A stretch of DNA of 64,000 nt from contig NZ_CP104965.1 of the NCBI RefSeq assembly GCF_025452235.1, positions 930,001 to 994,000 of the forward strand, in the 5' to 3' direction. Shown piece by piece: positions 9,630 through 19,000 of this stretch. A program made the translations under genes and the position numbers. The first letter of the stretch is position 1; each line of letters starts with the position of its first letter. Source of the DNA: Devosia neptuniae (lineage in GTDB: Bacteria > Pseudomonadota > Alphaproteobacteria > Rhizobiales > Devosiaceae). Under the pieces are notes generated by a model. The model saw only the letters and a list, made by a program, of their open reading frames with translations. It was not told the DNA's origin and made no database searches.

Positions 9630-11507
9630 ATGACCGACCTTCCCGGCCGCAAGCCGCCGCCTCATCCCGAAACTGCTCCCACTTTCCGCGAACGGCTGGA
9701 AAATCTGCGCCATCTCGGGCGTCTGGTCTCCCAGATCTGGCGCACCAGCCGGCCGTTGACCGCGGCCAGTATCGGGCTGCGGCTGATCGCTTCGGTGCAG
9801 CCCATCGCCATGCTTTACGTTGGCAAGCTGATCATCGATGAGGTGGTGCGGCTGACCAGCCTCTCCGCCCCCGGCCCCGGCTTTGCCGAATGGTGGGCGA
9901 GCGGCGCGCTCACCACCATAATCGGCCTCCTGGCGCTTGAGCTGGCGCTGGTGATCTTCTCCGACCTGCTCGCCCGCGCCACGGGCCTTGCCGACGCCGT
10001 GCTGTCGGAGCTGCATTCCAACCAGGTCAGCGTGGAGCTGATGACCCATGCCGCCCGGCTCGATCTGATGCATTTCGAATCCGCCGAATACCAGGACCGG
10101 CTGGAGCGCGCCCGCCGCCAGGCGGCCGGCCGCAATGCCCTGCTCAGTCAGATGTTCGGCCAGGCGCAGGATATCATCACCGTGGCGACGCTGGCGGGTG
10201 GCCTGTTCTTTTACGCGCCCTGGCTGATCCTGCTGCTGCCGCTCAGCTTCGTGCCCGCCGTGTGGGGCGAAAGCCGCTTCAATACCCTGGCCTATTTCAT
10301 GAACCGCTGGCGCACGCCGGAGCGGCGGGAGCTCGAATATATCCGCTATGTCGGCTCCAGCGCCGATACGGCCAAGGAGATCAAGCTGTTCGGGCTGGGC
10401 GCCTTTCTGATCGAGCGGTTCAAGAGGCTGGCCCACACGATCTTTCTCGAAAATCGCCGGCTATCGACCCAGCGTGCCGGCTGGGGCGCTGTGTTTTCCT
10501 CGATCTCGGCGCTGACCTATTACGGGGCCTATGCCTTCATCGTCTGGCGCACCATTATCGGGGATTTTTCCATCGGCGATCTGGCGTTCCTGTCGGGCTC
10601 GTTCCTGCGGCTCAATGGCCTGTTCCAGAAAATCCTGCTCGGCTTCACCCAGATTGCCGGGCAGTCGATGTATCTCGATGATCTGTTCTCGTTCTTCGAG
10701 ATCGAGCCGACCATTCTGCCGCCGGCCCATCCCAAGCCCTTCCCCCAGCCCATCGCCCAAGGCATCGTTTTCGACAATGTCGGCTTCCGCTATCCCGACA
10801 CCGAGACCTGGGCCATCCGCGGGTTGTCCTTCACCCTTCATGCCGGAGAAACCCTGGCGCTGGTGGGCGAAAACGGGGCGGGCAAGACCACCATCGTCAA
10901 GCTTTTGACCCGGCTCTACGACCCCGATGAGGGGCGCATCAGTGTCGATGGCATTGACCTCAAGGACATGCGGATCGAGGATATTCACGCCCATATCGGG
11001 GTGATCTTCCAGGATTTCATCCGCTATAGCCTCTCCGCTCGTGAGAATATCGGGGTGGGGCGGATCGATGACCAGCACGATATGGACCGCATCGAAGACG
11101 CGGCCGAGCGCAGTCTTGCCGATCAGGTCATCACCAAATTGCCCGGCGGCTATGACACCCAGCTGGGGCGCCTGTTCAACAAGGGCCGCGATCTCTCCGG
11201 CGGCGAATGGCAGAAGGTCGCCATTGCCCGCGCCTATATGCGCGATGCCGATCTGATTATTCTGGACGAACCCACAGCGGCGCTGGATGCCAAGGCGGAG
11301 GCCGAAGTGTTTTCGCGGTTCAAGAGTCTGGCCAGCGGGAAGACCGCCGTGATCATCTCGCACCGGTTTTCGACGGTGCGGATGGCGGACCGGATATTGG
11401 TGCTGGAGAATGGCGCGATCCTGGAGTCCGGCTCGCATGAGCAATTGGTGGCGCTGCGTGGGCGCTATGCCGAGTTGTTCGAGTTGCAGGCGGCGGGGTA
11501 TCGGTAG
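9630..11507 (+). CDS. ABC exporter half-transporter (fused permease and ATPase)
   Basis: A 625-residue inner-membrane protein with an N-terminal six-helix ABC exporter domain (about 45-345) and a C-terminal nucleotide-binding domain (about 370-620). The ATPase has Walker A GENGAGKTT, Q-loop VIFQDFIRYS, signature LSGGEWQ, Walker B LIILDEPTAALD and the switch histidine in ISHRFST. As a half-transporter it should work as a homodimer. No accessory exporter gene or peptide substrate is adjacent, so the substrate is open. It converges with the reductase gene five bases downstream. Confidence 0.92.
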   Translation: MTDLPGRKPPPHPETAPTFRERLENLRHLGRLVSQIWRTSRPLTAASIGLRLIASVQPIAMLYVGKLIIDEVVRLTSLSAPGPGFAEWWASGALTTIIGLLALELALVIFSDLLARATGLADAVLSELHSNQVSVELMTHAARLDLMHFESAEYQDRLERARRQAAGRNALLSQMFGQAQDIITVATLAGGLFFYAPWLILLLPLSFVPAVWGESRFNTLAYFMNRWRTPERRELEYIRYVGSSADTAKEIKLFGLGAFLIERFKRLAHTIFLENRRLSTQRAGWGAVFSSISALTYYGAYAFIVWRTIIGDFSIGDLAFLSGSFLRLNGLFQKILLGFTQIAGQSMYLDDLFSFFEIEPTILPPAHPKPFPQPIAQGIVFDNVGFRYPDTETWAIRGLSFTLHAGETLALVGENGAGKTTIVKLLTRLYDPDEGRISVDGIDLKDMRIEDIHAHIGVIFQDFIRYSLSARENIGVGRIDDQHDMDRIEDAAERSLADQVITKLPGGYDTQLGRLFNKGRDLSGGEWQKVAIARAYMRDADLIILDEPTAALDAKAEAEVFSRFKSLASGKTAVIISHRFSTVRMADRILVLENGAILESGSHEQLVALRGRYAELFELQAAGYR

Positions 11508-11512
11508 GGCCC

Positions 11513-12502
11513 CTACCCCACCCGCACCAGCACCCGGCCGTTGACCTTCCCGGCCAAAATCCGTTGCGCCGCCCCGGGCAATTCCTCAAGCCCGATTTCC
11601 TCGACCAGTTCCTCATAGCCCGCAAAATCGAACAGCTCACCCAGCCTGTTCCAGGCCGCCACTCGCGTCGCATAGGGCTGCATGACGCTATCGATGCCAA
11701 TCAACGTCACCCCGCGCAGGATGAAGGGCAAGACATTGGTTTCAAGCTCGATGCCCCCGGCATTGCCGATGCTGGCGACGGCACCGCCGTAATTGACCTG
11801 CCGCAGCAGCTTGCCCAGTATTGTGCCACCGACATTGTCGATAGCCGCCGCCCAGCGTGCGCTTTCGAGCGGCTTGTCGGCACCGCCGAGAAAGGCACTG
11901 CGGTCGATGACGCTGGACGCGCCCAAAAGGCGCAGCGCACCGGAGAGTTCCGGACGTCCCGACAGCGCGGCGACCTGATAGCCCAGCCGGGCCAGTATAG
12001 ACGTGGCGATCGAACCGACCCCGCCGGCCGCGCCGGTCACCAGCACTTCCCCGGCATCGGGCCGCAGTCCAGCCGCCTCCAAGCGGTCGATGGCCAGCAT
12101 AGCCGTCAGCCCGGCCGTGCCGGCGATCATGGCCTGGCGGGCGGTCAGCCCATCGGGCAATGGCACGAGCCAATCGGCGCTGACACGGGCGCGCTCGGCA
12201 TAGCCGCCCCATTGGGCTTCGCCTACGCGCCAGCCCGTCAGCACGACGGCCTGGCCGGGCGCATAGCGGGGATCAATGCTCTCACGCACCATGCCAGAAA
12301 AATCGATGCCGGCGACATGAGGATAGGTCCGCACCAGCCCGCCCGCGCCGGTCAGGCACAGGCCATCCTTGTAGTTGAGGCCCGCCCATTGCACGTCGAT
12401 GGTCACATTGCCGTCGGGCAGGCGCGCCTCATCCACCTGCTGAACCGATGAACTGATCCGCCCATCATCCGCCTTTTCAGTCACCAGAGCGCGAAAGCTC
12501 AT
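11513..12502 (-). CDS. acuI: AcuI/YhdH-type acrylyl-CoA reductase (quinone oxidoreductase family)
   Basis: A 329-residue zinc-less medium-chain dehydrogenase of the AcuI/YhdH group, which reduces acryloyl-CoA to propionyl-CoA with NADPH. The start MSFRALVTEK, the segment VQWAGLNYKDGLCLTGAGG and the Rossmann motif VTGAAGGVGSIA are typical. GGGGAGG seven bases upstream of ATG 12502 supports the start. The role would be detoxification of the electrophile acryloyl-CoA (from propionate/3-hydroxypropionate or DMSP metabolism). No DMSP lyase is nearby, so the physiological source is unclear. Confidence 0.85.
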   Translation of the reverse strand: MSFRALVTEKADDGRISSSVQQVDEARLPDGNVTIDVQWAGLNYKDGLCLTGAGGLVRTYPHVAGIDFSGMVRESIDPRYAPGQAVVLTGWRVGEAQWGGYAERARVSADWLVPLPDGLTARQAMIAGTAGLTAMLAIDRLEAAGLRPDAGEVLVTGAAGGVGSIATSILARLGYQVAALSGRPELSGALRLLGASSVIDRSAFLGGADKPLESARWAAAIDNVGGTILGKLLRQVNYGGAVASIGNAGGIELETNVLPFILRGVTLIGIDSVMQPYATRVAAWNRLGELFDFAGYEELVEEIGLEELPGAAQRILAGKVNGRVLVRVG

Positions 12503-12627
12503 CGACCGCCTCCCCAGGCATTGTTGATTAATGGCACCCTGACACGTTCGCGGCGGGCGCCACAAGCTGGTGCAATAGCGCAAAGCGCCTTATCTCTTTG
12601 TTCAGCAAGCCCCCAAAGAGTGTTTCC

Positions 12628-12960
12628 GTGACCGCTACACCCAGTGACAGCCAGATCGCCGTGATCGCCGAAACCTATCGCCTCTTGGGCGACCCTACCC
12701 GGCTGCGGGTGCTGCTGGCGTGCCTGAGCCAACCCATTGCCGTGGGTGATATCGCCAAGGCCGTCGCCGCCTCCCCCTCGCTGGTCAGCCATCATCTGCG
12801 CCTGTTGCGCGGTGCGCGGCTGGTGCGCGGCACGCGCCGCAACAAGCAGGTGTTCTACGCGGCGGCGGACGATCACATTGCCCGCATGCTGGCCGATATG
12901 ATCGAGCACGTCATGGAGGAGCATGGGCCGGGTGAGGCCGAGGACGACCGCGACACCTGA
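12628..12960 (+). CDS. ArsR/SmtB family metal-responsive repressor
   Basis: A 110-residue winged-helix repressor. The HTH lies around DIAKAVAASPSLVSHHLRLL, followed by a wing and RNKQVFYAAADDHIARMLADMIEHV. The C-terminal helix carries D-x-H...E-H...E-E-H side chains in the position of the alpha5 zinc site of SmtB/CzrA-type sensors, and no ArsR-type CVC cysteine pair is present. The GTG start at 12628 is preferred. It precedes a CDF zinc exporter, and a palindrome that fits this family lies between the two genes, so metal-dependent derepression is the likely circuit. Confidence 0.88.
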   Translation: MTATPSDSQIAVIAETYRLLGDPTRLRVLLACLSQPIAVGDIAKAVAASPSLVSHHLRLLRGARLVRGTRRNKQVFYAAADDHIARMLADMIEHVMEEHGPGEAEDDRDT

Positions 12961-12995
12961 CCGCAGTGTCGGCCCGGCATCGCGCTTGATTTCTA

Positions 12996-13017
12996 CATAT
13001 GAACATGTATTCATATG
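12996..13017. promoter_or_regulatory. Candidate ArsR operator overlapping the CDF gene promoter
   Basis: CATATGAA-CATGTA-TTCATATG, perfect 8-bp arms with a 6-bp centre, is located 24 bp upstream of the exporter start. TTGATT at 12986-12991 could be the -35, which would place the -10 inside the palindrome. The form is close to known SmtB/CzrA sites. Confidence 0.75.
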
Positions 13018-13041
13018 AAGACGAAATGAGGAGCATTGCCG

Positions 13042-14091
13042 ATGGCAGGCACAGGACCGGCCCATAATCCGGGCATTCATGATCACGCCGAGCACGATCA
13101 TGACGACCACGACCACGCGGGGCATAACCACGCTGCGGCCGGGCACGATCACGCGAGCCATGGCGATCATGACCATGCGGGCCACGATCATAGCCATGCG
13201 CCTACGGTCAGCGCCGGCAATGAAAAGGTCGTGCTGATCGGCTTTGTGCTGACGGCAACCTTCATGGTCGCCGAGGTCGTAGCGGGCGTGCTCTCCGGTT
13301 CATTGGCGCTGATCGCCGATGCCGGGCATATGCTGACTGATGCCGCCGCATTGCTGCTGGCCTGGGCGGCGTTCCGCTTTGGGCGCCGGGCTTCCGACAG
13401 CAAGCGCAGCTTTGGTTATATGCGGCTCGAAGTGGTGGCCGGGCTGGTCAATGCGCTGGCGCTGTTCGCGCTCACGGGCTGGATTTTGTATGAGGCAATC
13501 CAGCGTTTCATGACGCCCCACGAAGTGCTGGCCGGGCCGATGTTCATCGTCGCCGTGCTGGGGCTGTTCATCAATATCGCGGTGTTTTTCGTGCTGTCGC
13601 GGGGCGACAAGGAGCATGTCAATATTCGCGGGGCCATGCTGCATGTGCTGGGCGACCTGCTCGGCTCGGTCGCCGCCATCGCCGCCGCCATCGTGATCTG
13701 GCTGACCGGCTGGATGCCGATCGATCCGATCCTGTCAGTGTTTGTGTGTCTGTTGGTGCTGCGCAGCGCCTGGAAGCTGTTCCGCGGCTCGCTGCATATC
13801 CTGATGGAAGGCACGCCGGGCAATGTGGCCATCGAGGATCTGGAAAAGAGCCTGCTGGCCGCCGTGCCGGGCCTCAAGGCGGCGCGCCATATCCATGTCT
13901 GGTCGATCACTTCGGGCAAGCCCGTGGCGACGCTGGAGATCGTTTTGGCGCCGGGAGCGGATGCGGCGGCGACGACGCTGGCGACCAAGCAGGCGCTGCT
14001 TGGGGATTACGGCATTACCCATTCGACCATCGAGATCGTGTGGGAGGAGGGCAAGCCGGGTTGCGCATTGGCGGCGGATGGGGTGCCGTAG
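13042..14091 (+). CDS. Cation diffusion facilitator (CzcD/ZitB-like zinc exporter)
   Basis: A 349-residue six-helix inner-membrane exporter that exchanges Zn2+ (and possibly Co/Cd) for protons. The first 55 residues are extremely histidine- and aspartate-rich (repeated HDH, DHAGHDH) and should act as a cytoplasmic metal-gathering tail. The transport site is the zinc-type HxxxD pair: HMLTD in helix II and HVLGD in helix V. A C-terminal ferredoxin-like domain follows (HIHVWSI). ATG 13042 has GAGGAG eight bases upstream. It lies immediately downstream of the ArsR gene and its candidate operator. Confidence 0.92.
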   Translation: MAGTGPAHNPGIHDHAEHDHDDHDHAGHNHAAAGHDHASHGDHDHAGHDHSHAPTVSAGNEKVVLIGFVLTATFMVAEVVAGVLSGSLALIADAGHMLTDAAALLLAWAAFRFGRRASDSKRSFGYMRLEVVAGLVNALALFALTGWILYEAIQRFMTPHEVLAGPMFIVAVLGLFINIAVFFVLSRGDKEHVNIRGAMLHVLGDLLGSVAAIAAAIVIWLTGWMPIDPILSVFVCLLVLRSAWKLFRGSLHILMEGTPGNVAIEDLEKSLLAAVPGLKAARHIHVWSITSGKPVATLEIVLAPGADAAATTLATKQALLGDYGITHSTIEIVWEEGKPGCALAADGVP

Positions 14092-14094
14092 GGC

Positions 14095-15540
14095 CTAGAG
14101 CCCACCCACACAGGCATATTTCAGCTCGGTGAATTCCAATATGCCGTGCGCAGACCCCTCGCGGGAATTTCCGCTTTCCTTGACGCCGCCGAAGGGGGCC
14201 AGTTCGGTGGAGATCAGGCCGGTATTGATGCCGACCATGCCATATTCCAACCGCTCCATCACCCGGAACAGCCGCGCCGCGTTCTGGGAATAGAAATAGG
14301 CTGCGAGCCCGGTTTCGGTGGCATTGGCCGCGGCGATCACTTCGTCCTCAGTGGTGAAGCGGAACACCGGCGCCACTGGCCCAAACGTCTCCTCCTGCGC
14401 CAGTTGCATATCGCCGGTTACGCCGGTCAGCACCGTGGGTTCAAAGAAGGTCTGGCCTAATTTGTGCCTTTTGCCGCCCAGCGCGATTTCGGCGCCTTTG
14501 GCGAGGGCATCGGCAATGTGCGTTTCCACCTTCTCCACCGCATCTTCGGTGATCAGCGGCCCCTGCACCACGCCTTCGGCGAAGCCATCGCCGACCTTGA
14601 GCGCGCTCACCTTGGCGATGAGCTTTTCGACAAAGGCGTCATGCACCTTGTCCTGCACATAGATGCGGTTGGTGCACACGCAAGTCTGCCCCATATTGCG
14701 GAATTTGGAGAGGATCGCGCCCTCGACCGCCGCGTCGATATCGGCATCGTCGAACACGATGAATGGCGCATTGCCGCCCAGTTCGAGCGCCACTTTCTTG
14801 ACCGTTCCGGCGGCCTGCCGCATCAGGATTTTGCCCACTTCGGTCGAGCCGGTGAAGCCCACCAGCCGCACTTTGGGATGGCTGGTTAGTACGCCGCCGA
14901 TGGCAATGGCGTCGCCGATGATGACGTTGATGGTCCCGGCCGGAAAGCCGGCACGCTGGGCGAGTTCCGCCAATGCCAGCGCCGTCAGCGGCGTCTCGGG
15001 CGCGGGCTTGAGAACCACGGTACAGCCAGCGGCCAGTGCCGGCGCAACCTTGCGGGTGATCATCGCGGCCGGGAAATTCCACGGCGTGATCGCTGCCACC
15101 ACGCCGATCGGCTGGCGCAGCACCATGATGCGGGCATCAGCGCGGTGCGAGGGCAGCAATTCGCCCGCCACGCGCTTGGCCTCTTCGGCGTAGAATTCGA
15201 TATAGGAGGCGGCATAATCGATCTCGCCCAGCGCCTCGGCAAAGGGCTTGCCCTGCTCGCTGGTGAGAATGGTGGCGAGATCTGTGCGAGCAGCCATGAT
15301 CAGCTCGAACCATCTGCGCAGCACGGCGCTGCGGTCCTTGGCCGTTCGGGCGGCCCAGGGGTGGAACGCCTTGGCTGCTGCGTCCACGGCAATCGTTGCT
15401 TCCGCCGCGCCGTGATTGGGCACGTGGCCCAGGATTTCGCCATTGGCCGGATTGGTCACAGCCAGCGCCGCCTCGCCGGTAAACTGGCCATCGATGAAGC
15501 TCTGCGACCGCAACAGGGTCGGATCGGTCAAGGCGCGCAT
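14095..15540 (-). CDS. gabD: NAD(P)-dependent succinate-semialdehyde dehydrogenase
   Basis: A 481-residue aldehyde dehydrogenase that oxidises succinate semialdehyde to succinate, the last step of GABA catabolism. The catalytic elements are the general base in LELGGNAPFIVF and the nucleophilic cysteine in GQTCVCTNR, the C-x-C form seen in GabD. It is the second gene of an operon with gabT, nine bases downstream of it, with GGAG before the ATG. Assignment to this substrate rests on both sequence and gabT linkage. Confidence 0.93.
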   Translation of the reverse strand: MRALTDPTLLRSQSFIDGQFTGEAALAVTNPANGEILGHVPNHGAAEATIAVDAAAKAFHPWAARTAKDRSAVLRRWFELIMAARTDLATILTSEQGKPFAEALGEIDYAASYIEFYAEEAKRVAGELLPSHRADARIMVLRQPIGVVAAITPWNFPAAMITRKVAPALAAGCTVVLKPAPETPLTALALAELAQRAGFPAGTINVIIGDAIAIGGVLTSHPKVRLVGFTGSTEVGKILMRQAAGTVKKVALELGGNAPFIVFDDADIDAAVEGAILSKFRNMGQTCVCTNRIYVQDKVHDAFVEKLIAKVSALKVGDGFAEGVVQGPLITEDAVEKVETHIADALAKGAEIALGGKRHKLGQTFFEPTVLTGVTGDMQLAQEETFGPVAPVFRFTTEDEVIAAANATETGLAAYFYSQNAARLFRVMERLEYGMVGINTGLISTELAPFGGVKESGNSREGSAHGILEFTELKYACVGGL

Positions 15541-15549
15541 GGGGGACTC

Positions 15550-16833
15550 CTATTCGATATTGGCGGCGACGAGGGCGTTGGTGAGCTTGTCCAGGCCCTC
15601 GGCCAGCACGGCGTCGGAAATGGTCAGCGGATTGAGAACGCGGATGGTGTTGCCATGGATGCCACAGGACAACAAGACGAGCCCATCCTCCAGCGCCGCC
15701 GCGATTACCCGCTTGGTCGCCGCCGCATCTGGCTTGCCCTGCCGGTCGAGGATGTCGAAAGCGATCATGGCGCCGGGGCCGCGGATGGCGGTGATGGGCA
15801 ATGCATCCTTGCGAATGACGATATCGCCCAATGACTTACGGATGATGCTACCCAGCTCATCGGCGCGCTGCAGCAGGCCTTCCTCGGCGATGATATCGAG
15901 CACAGCCAGCGCCGCTGCGCAGGCAATCGGGCTGCCGGCATAGGTGCCGCCCAGCCCGCCGGGCTCGGCCGCATCCATGATGTTTGCCTTGCCGATAACG
16001 CCCGACAACGGGAAGCCGCCAGCCAGGGATTTGGCCACCGTCACTAGGTCCGGTTCGACGCCGGAATGCTCGATGCCGAACATTTTTCCGGTGCGGGCAA
16101 AGCCGGTCTGGACCTCGTCGGCGATCAGGATAATGCCGTGGGTGTCGCAGGTTTTGCGGAGGGCTTTGAGCAATTCGGTGGGAGCGGGCAGGAAGCCGCC
16201 TTCGCCCTGGACGGGTTCGATGATGATGGCGGCTACATCGGTCGGCGCAATGTCGGCGCGGAACAGGGTTTCGAGGGCTTTGAGGGTGTCGGCGGTGCTG
16301 ACGCCATGGCTCTCGGCGGGGAAGGGCAGATGGTAGATGGCGGGTGGGGCGACGCCGAATTTGACCTTGTAGGGGGCGACCTTGCCGGTCAGTGCCATGG
16401 TGAGGGTGGTGCGGCCGTGAAAGCCGCCGCTAAAGGCGATGACGCCGGGACGGCCGGTGGCGGCGCGGGCGATTTTTATTGCGTTTTCAACGGCTTCGGC
16501 GCCGGTCGAGAGCAGGATGGACTTGGCCGGCGCTGCGAATGGGGCCAGCGCATTGAGCCGTTCGCAGAGTTCTACATAGGGCTCGTAGGGCAAAATCTGG
16601 AAGGCGGTGTGGGTGAAGCGGTTGAGCTGGTCGCGGACGGCCTTGAGCACTTTGGGGTGGCGGTGGCCGGTGTTGAGCACGGCTATGCCGCCGGCAAAAT
16701 CGATGTAGCGTTTGCCCTCAACGTCCCAGATTTCGGCGTTTTCCGCGCGCTCGGCATAGATGGGAAAGGCATTGGCGAGGCCGCGGGGAATGGCGGCGAT
16801 GCGGCGCGCCTGGAGACCGGCATTGGATAGCAT
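15550..16833 (-). CDS. gabT: 4-aminobutyrate aminotransferase
   Basis: A 427-residue class III PLP aminotransferase transferring the GABA amino group to 2-oxoglutarate, giving succinate semialdehyde for GabD. The PLP lysine is in VAKSLAGGFPLSGVIGK, the cofactor aspartate in LIADEVQTGFARTG, and the N-terminal WDVEGKRYIDFAGGIAVLNTGH pattern is typical (split here: the glycine-rich end follows IDFAGG). It is first in the gabTD operon and divergent from a LysR gene that probably regulates it. Confidence 0.93.
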   Translation of the reverse strand: MLSNAGLQARRIAAIPRGLANAFPIYAERAENAEIWDVEGKRYIDFAGGIAVLNTGHRHPKVLKAVRDQLNRFTHTAFQILPYEPYVELCERLNALAPFAAPAKSILLSTGAEAVENAIKIARAATGRPGVIAFSGGFHGRTTLTMALTGKVAPYKVKFGVAPPAIYHLPFPAESHGVSTADTLKALETLFRADIAPTDVAAIIIEPVQGEGGFLPAPTELLKALRKTCDTHGIILIADEVQTGFARTGKMFGIEHSGVEPDLVTVAKSLAGGFPLSGVIGKANIMDAAEPGGLGGTYAGSPIACAAALAVLDIIAEEGLLQRADELGSIIRKSLGDIVIRKDALPITAIRGPGAMIAFDILDRQGKPDAAATKRVIAAALEDGLVLLSCGIHGNTIRVLNPLTISDAVLAEGLDKLTNALVAANIE

Positions 16834-16938
16834 TTTGAGTCACTCACACGGCGAATTGGTGAGCGGACTGTTAGCGTTGAGCATGACATTGGGGTAGCAG
16901 ATTGATTTGGGCAGAGTGGTGCATTAAAGCTTCCACTC
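16834..16938. promoter_or_regulatory. Divergent gabT/LysR control region
   Basis: This 105-bp gap must hold both the gabTD promoter and the LysR promoter. It contains CTCAC...GTGAG inverted half sites near gabT and a relatively AT-rich stretch near the regulator start. No clear consensus promoter can be assigned by eye. Confidence 0.4.
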
Positions 16939-17829
16939 ATGAGCGAAAAGCTGTCCCTGCCACCGCTGATCATGCTGCGCGCCTTCGAGGCGGTTGCCCG
17001 CATGGGCAGCATGCGCAAAGCGGCCGACGACATCGGGGTGAGCCATACGGTGGTCAGCCGGCATGTGCGCAATCTGGAACATTGGCTGGGCCAGCCTTTG
17101 GTGACGGCGACGCCGCGCGGGGTGGTGCTGACGACGCAGGGCGAGACGCTGTTTGCCGCCACCAATCGTGCCTTCCGCATCATCGCCAATACGACCGCAG
17201 AATTGCGTCCGGCGTCGCGGCGGGCGGGGTTGCGCATCTGGTGCATGCCGGGGCTGGCGACGCGCTGGCTGACGCCGCGCCTGTCGCAGATCGAGGCGGC
17301 GATGGGGGACGTGGACATCAGCTTGCGGGCGATTGATCGGCTGCCGGATTTTGCGGCGGGCGAGGCTGACCTGATGATCGGGTTCGGCTCGTTCGACCGG
17401 CTGCCCACGGGCGCGGAACGGCTGATCTCGCCGCGCATGTTTCCGGCGGCCAGCCCGGCCTGGATTGCCCAGCATGGTGCGCCGGCCGATCTGGCCGAGC
17501 TGTCCCGCGCGCCGCTAATCCACGAGGAGAGCCGGCAGCAATGGACGGACTGGTTCGAGGCGATGGGGTTTGCGCTGCGGAGCGAATTGCGCGGGCCCCG
17601 GCTGTGGGATGCCAATCTGGGGTTTGACGCGGCGCTGGCCGGGCAAGGGATTGCGCTGGTGACGCGGTTGACCGCCGGGGCCGAAATCGACGATGGGCGG
17701 CTGGTGGAGATTTTGACCAGCAAGGTGCGGCTGGGTGGGTATTATCTGCTAGCCTCGCCGCAGCGGGCGGGGGATGCGGTATTGGCGCGGTTCGAGCGGT
17801 GGCTGGAGGAGAATTTGTCGCTGGATTAG
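16939..17829 (+). CDS. LysR family regulator (GcvA-like), probable gab regulator
   Basis: A 296-residue LysR protein with an N-terminal winged HTH (about 8-66: FEAVARMGSMRKAADDIGVS then VVSRHVRNLE) and a periplasmic-binding-like effector domain. The sequence style (short spacing after PPLIMLRAFEAVAR) is that of GcvA-type members. It is transcribed divergently from gabTD with a 105-bp shared region, the standard layout for a LysR activator of the neighbouring operon. The effector is probably GABA or succinate semialdehyde, by context only. Confidence 0.88.
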   Translation: MSEKLSLPPLIMLRAFEAVARMGSMRKAADDIGVSHTVVSRHVRNLEHWLGQPLVTATPRGVVLTTQGETLFAATNRAFRIIANTTAELRPASRRAGLRIWCMPGLATRWLTPRLSQIEAAMGDVDISLRAIDRLPDFAAGEADLMIGFGSFDRLPTGAERLISPRMFPAASPAWIAQHGAPADLAELSRAPLIHEESRQQWTDWFEAMGFALRSELRGPRLWDANLGFDAALAGQGIALVTRLTAGAEIDDGRLVEILTSKVRLGGYYLLASPQRAGDAVLARFERWLEENLSLD

Positions 17830-17973
17830 CGAGGCCCGCGCGCTCATACGCGAGCGTGTGATTTTCGCTCCCGCACCGCTCCTGTCCACCCCGCTTTGAC
17901 AAATTGTTCGGCTTGACGAAGCGGGCTCACAAACCGAGCTTAGGGGCACCTTCCCCCAAAATATCGCAGCATC

Positions 17974-18720
17974 ATGACCATCTCCGCCAAGCCCGTTATC
18001 GGGGTTATTTCCAACCATGTCGTCGAGGATGAAGGCGCCTATATCGTCAAGGCGCGTTATGTCGACGCCGTTGCGCGCTATGCCGATGCGGTGCCGCTGA
18101 TCTGTCCCAGTGTGGAGGATGTCAGCGATGCGGCGGCTATTGTGGCGCGGCTCGATGCCATTCTGCTGACCGGGGCCACGTCCAATATCGAGCCGGGCCG
18201 CTATGGCGCGGCGAGCGGACGGGCGCCGTTTGATCCGGCGCGTGATGGAATGGCGGCGGCGCTGATTGCGGCGGCGATGGCGGCGGGCAAGCCGGTGTTC
18301 GGGATTTGCCGGGGCCTGCAGGAAATCAATGTGGCGCTGGGCGGCACGCTGGTGGACCAGCGTGATGGGACCAACCAGGAATTGGCGCATCATGCGCCGG
18401 ATGGCGTCGATCTGGATGCCATGTTTGCTCATGGGCATAGCGTGGACGTGGTGCCCGGCACGCCTTTGGCGGCGATTGCGGGCGAAGGGTCCTTTGCGGT
18501 CAATAGCGTGCATTTCCAGACCATTGGTGCCATGGGCAAGGGGCTGGTGGTCAATGCGCGTGCTCCCGATGGGGTGGTGGAGGCCGTGTCGTCGAGCGGG
18601 ACGGCGGCGCCGATTCTGGCGGTGCAATGGCACCCGGAATGGCGGCCGGAGGGTAGGCCGCATGATCTGGCGTTTTGGCGGAATGTGGGGGACGTGGCTC
18701 GGGCGTATATGGGGCGGTGA
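17974..18720 (+). CDS. Gamma-glutamyl-GABA hydrolase family (PuuD-like) class I glutamine amidotransferase
   Basis: A 248-residue hydrolase of the PuuD family, which releases GABA from gamma-glutamyl-GABA in the glutamylated putrescine pathway. The nucleophile cysteine is in PVFGICRGLQEINV, and the histidine and glutamate of the triad are in QWHPEWRPE. No other puu genes (glutamylputrescine synthetase or oxidase) are in the window, but the adjacent gab and polyamine-transport genes support GABA production as its role. It is followed by a long palindromic element rather than by a translationally coupled gene. Confidence 0.88.
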   Translation: MTISAKPVIGVISNHVVEDEGAYIVKARYVDAVARYADAVPLICPSVEDVSDAAAIVARLDAILLTGATSNIEPGRYGAASGRAPFDPARDGMAAALIAAAMAAGKPVFGICRGLQEINVALGGTLVDQRDGTNQELAHHAPDGVDLDAMFAHGHSVDVVPGTPLAAIAGEGSFAVNSVHFQTIGAMGKGLVVNARAPDGVVEAVSSSGTAAPILAVQWHPEWRPEGRPHDLAFWRNVGDVARAYMGR

Positions 18721-18748
18721 GGTGTCGCTGACATAGCCCCAAACGCGG

Positions 18749-18892
18749 TGTCATCCCGGCGCAGGCCGGGACCCATCCTGAGGTATCGCAGTGCGCCGCC
18801 AGATCGACTGATGTTCGGTCGGCGGGTTGTTCGCACACCTTGCGGCAAGCGGCACCATCTCGAGATGGCCCCCGGCCTGCGCCGGGGTGACA
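18749..18892. repeat. About 140-bp palindromic element with 28-bp inverted arms (copy 2)
   Basis: Arms at 18749-18776 and 18865-18892 are inverted repeats with a few mismatches and match the arms of 7876-8016. The inner core (about 18790-18850) matches the reverse complement of the other copy's core (shared GCCGCAAGGTGTG and GATCTGGCGGCG), while CACCATCTCGAG next to the right arm and CCGTGGTTGG outside it are in the same orientation in both. Confidence 0.85.
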
Positions 18893-19000
18893 CCGTGGTT
18901 GGAGCTTCGTCGTTCAATAAGAATCCATTATCGATTGAATTTTGAATCGGAATTGGACAGGGGCGCTGGAAGGCCTTTGATTGGGGCGTCCAACCAAGTT

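Noticed and set aside
17749..18663. Arginine/histidine-rich open frame opposite the PuuD-like gene
   Set aside because: It shows no domain and a shadow-type composition; the plus strand has the intact GICRG and HPEW motifs.
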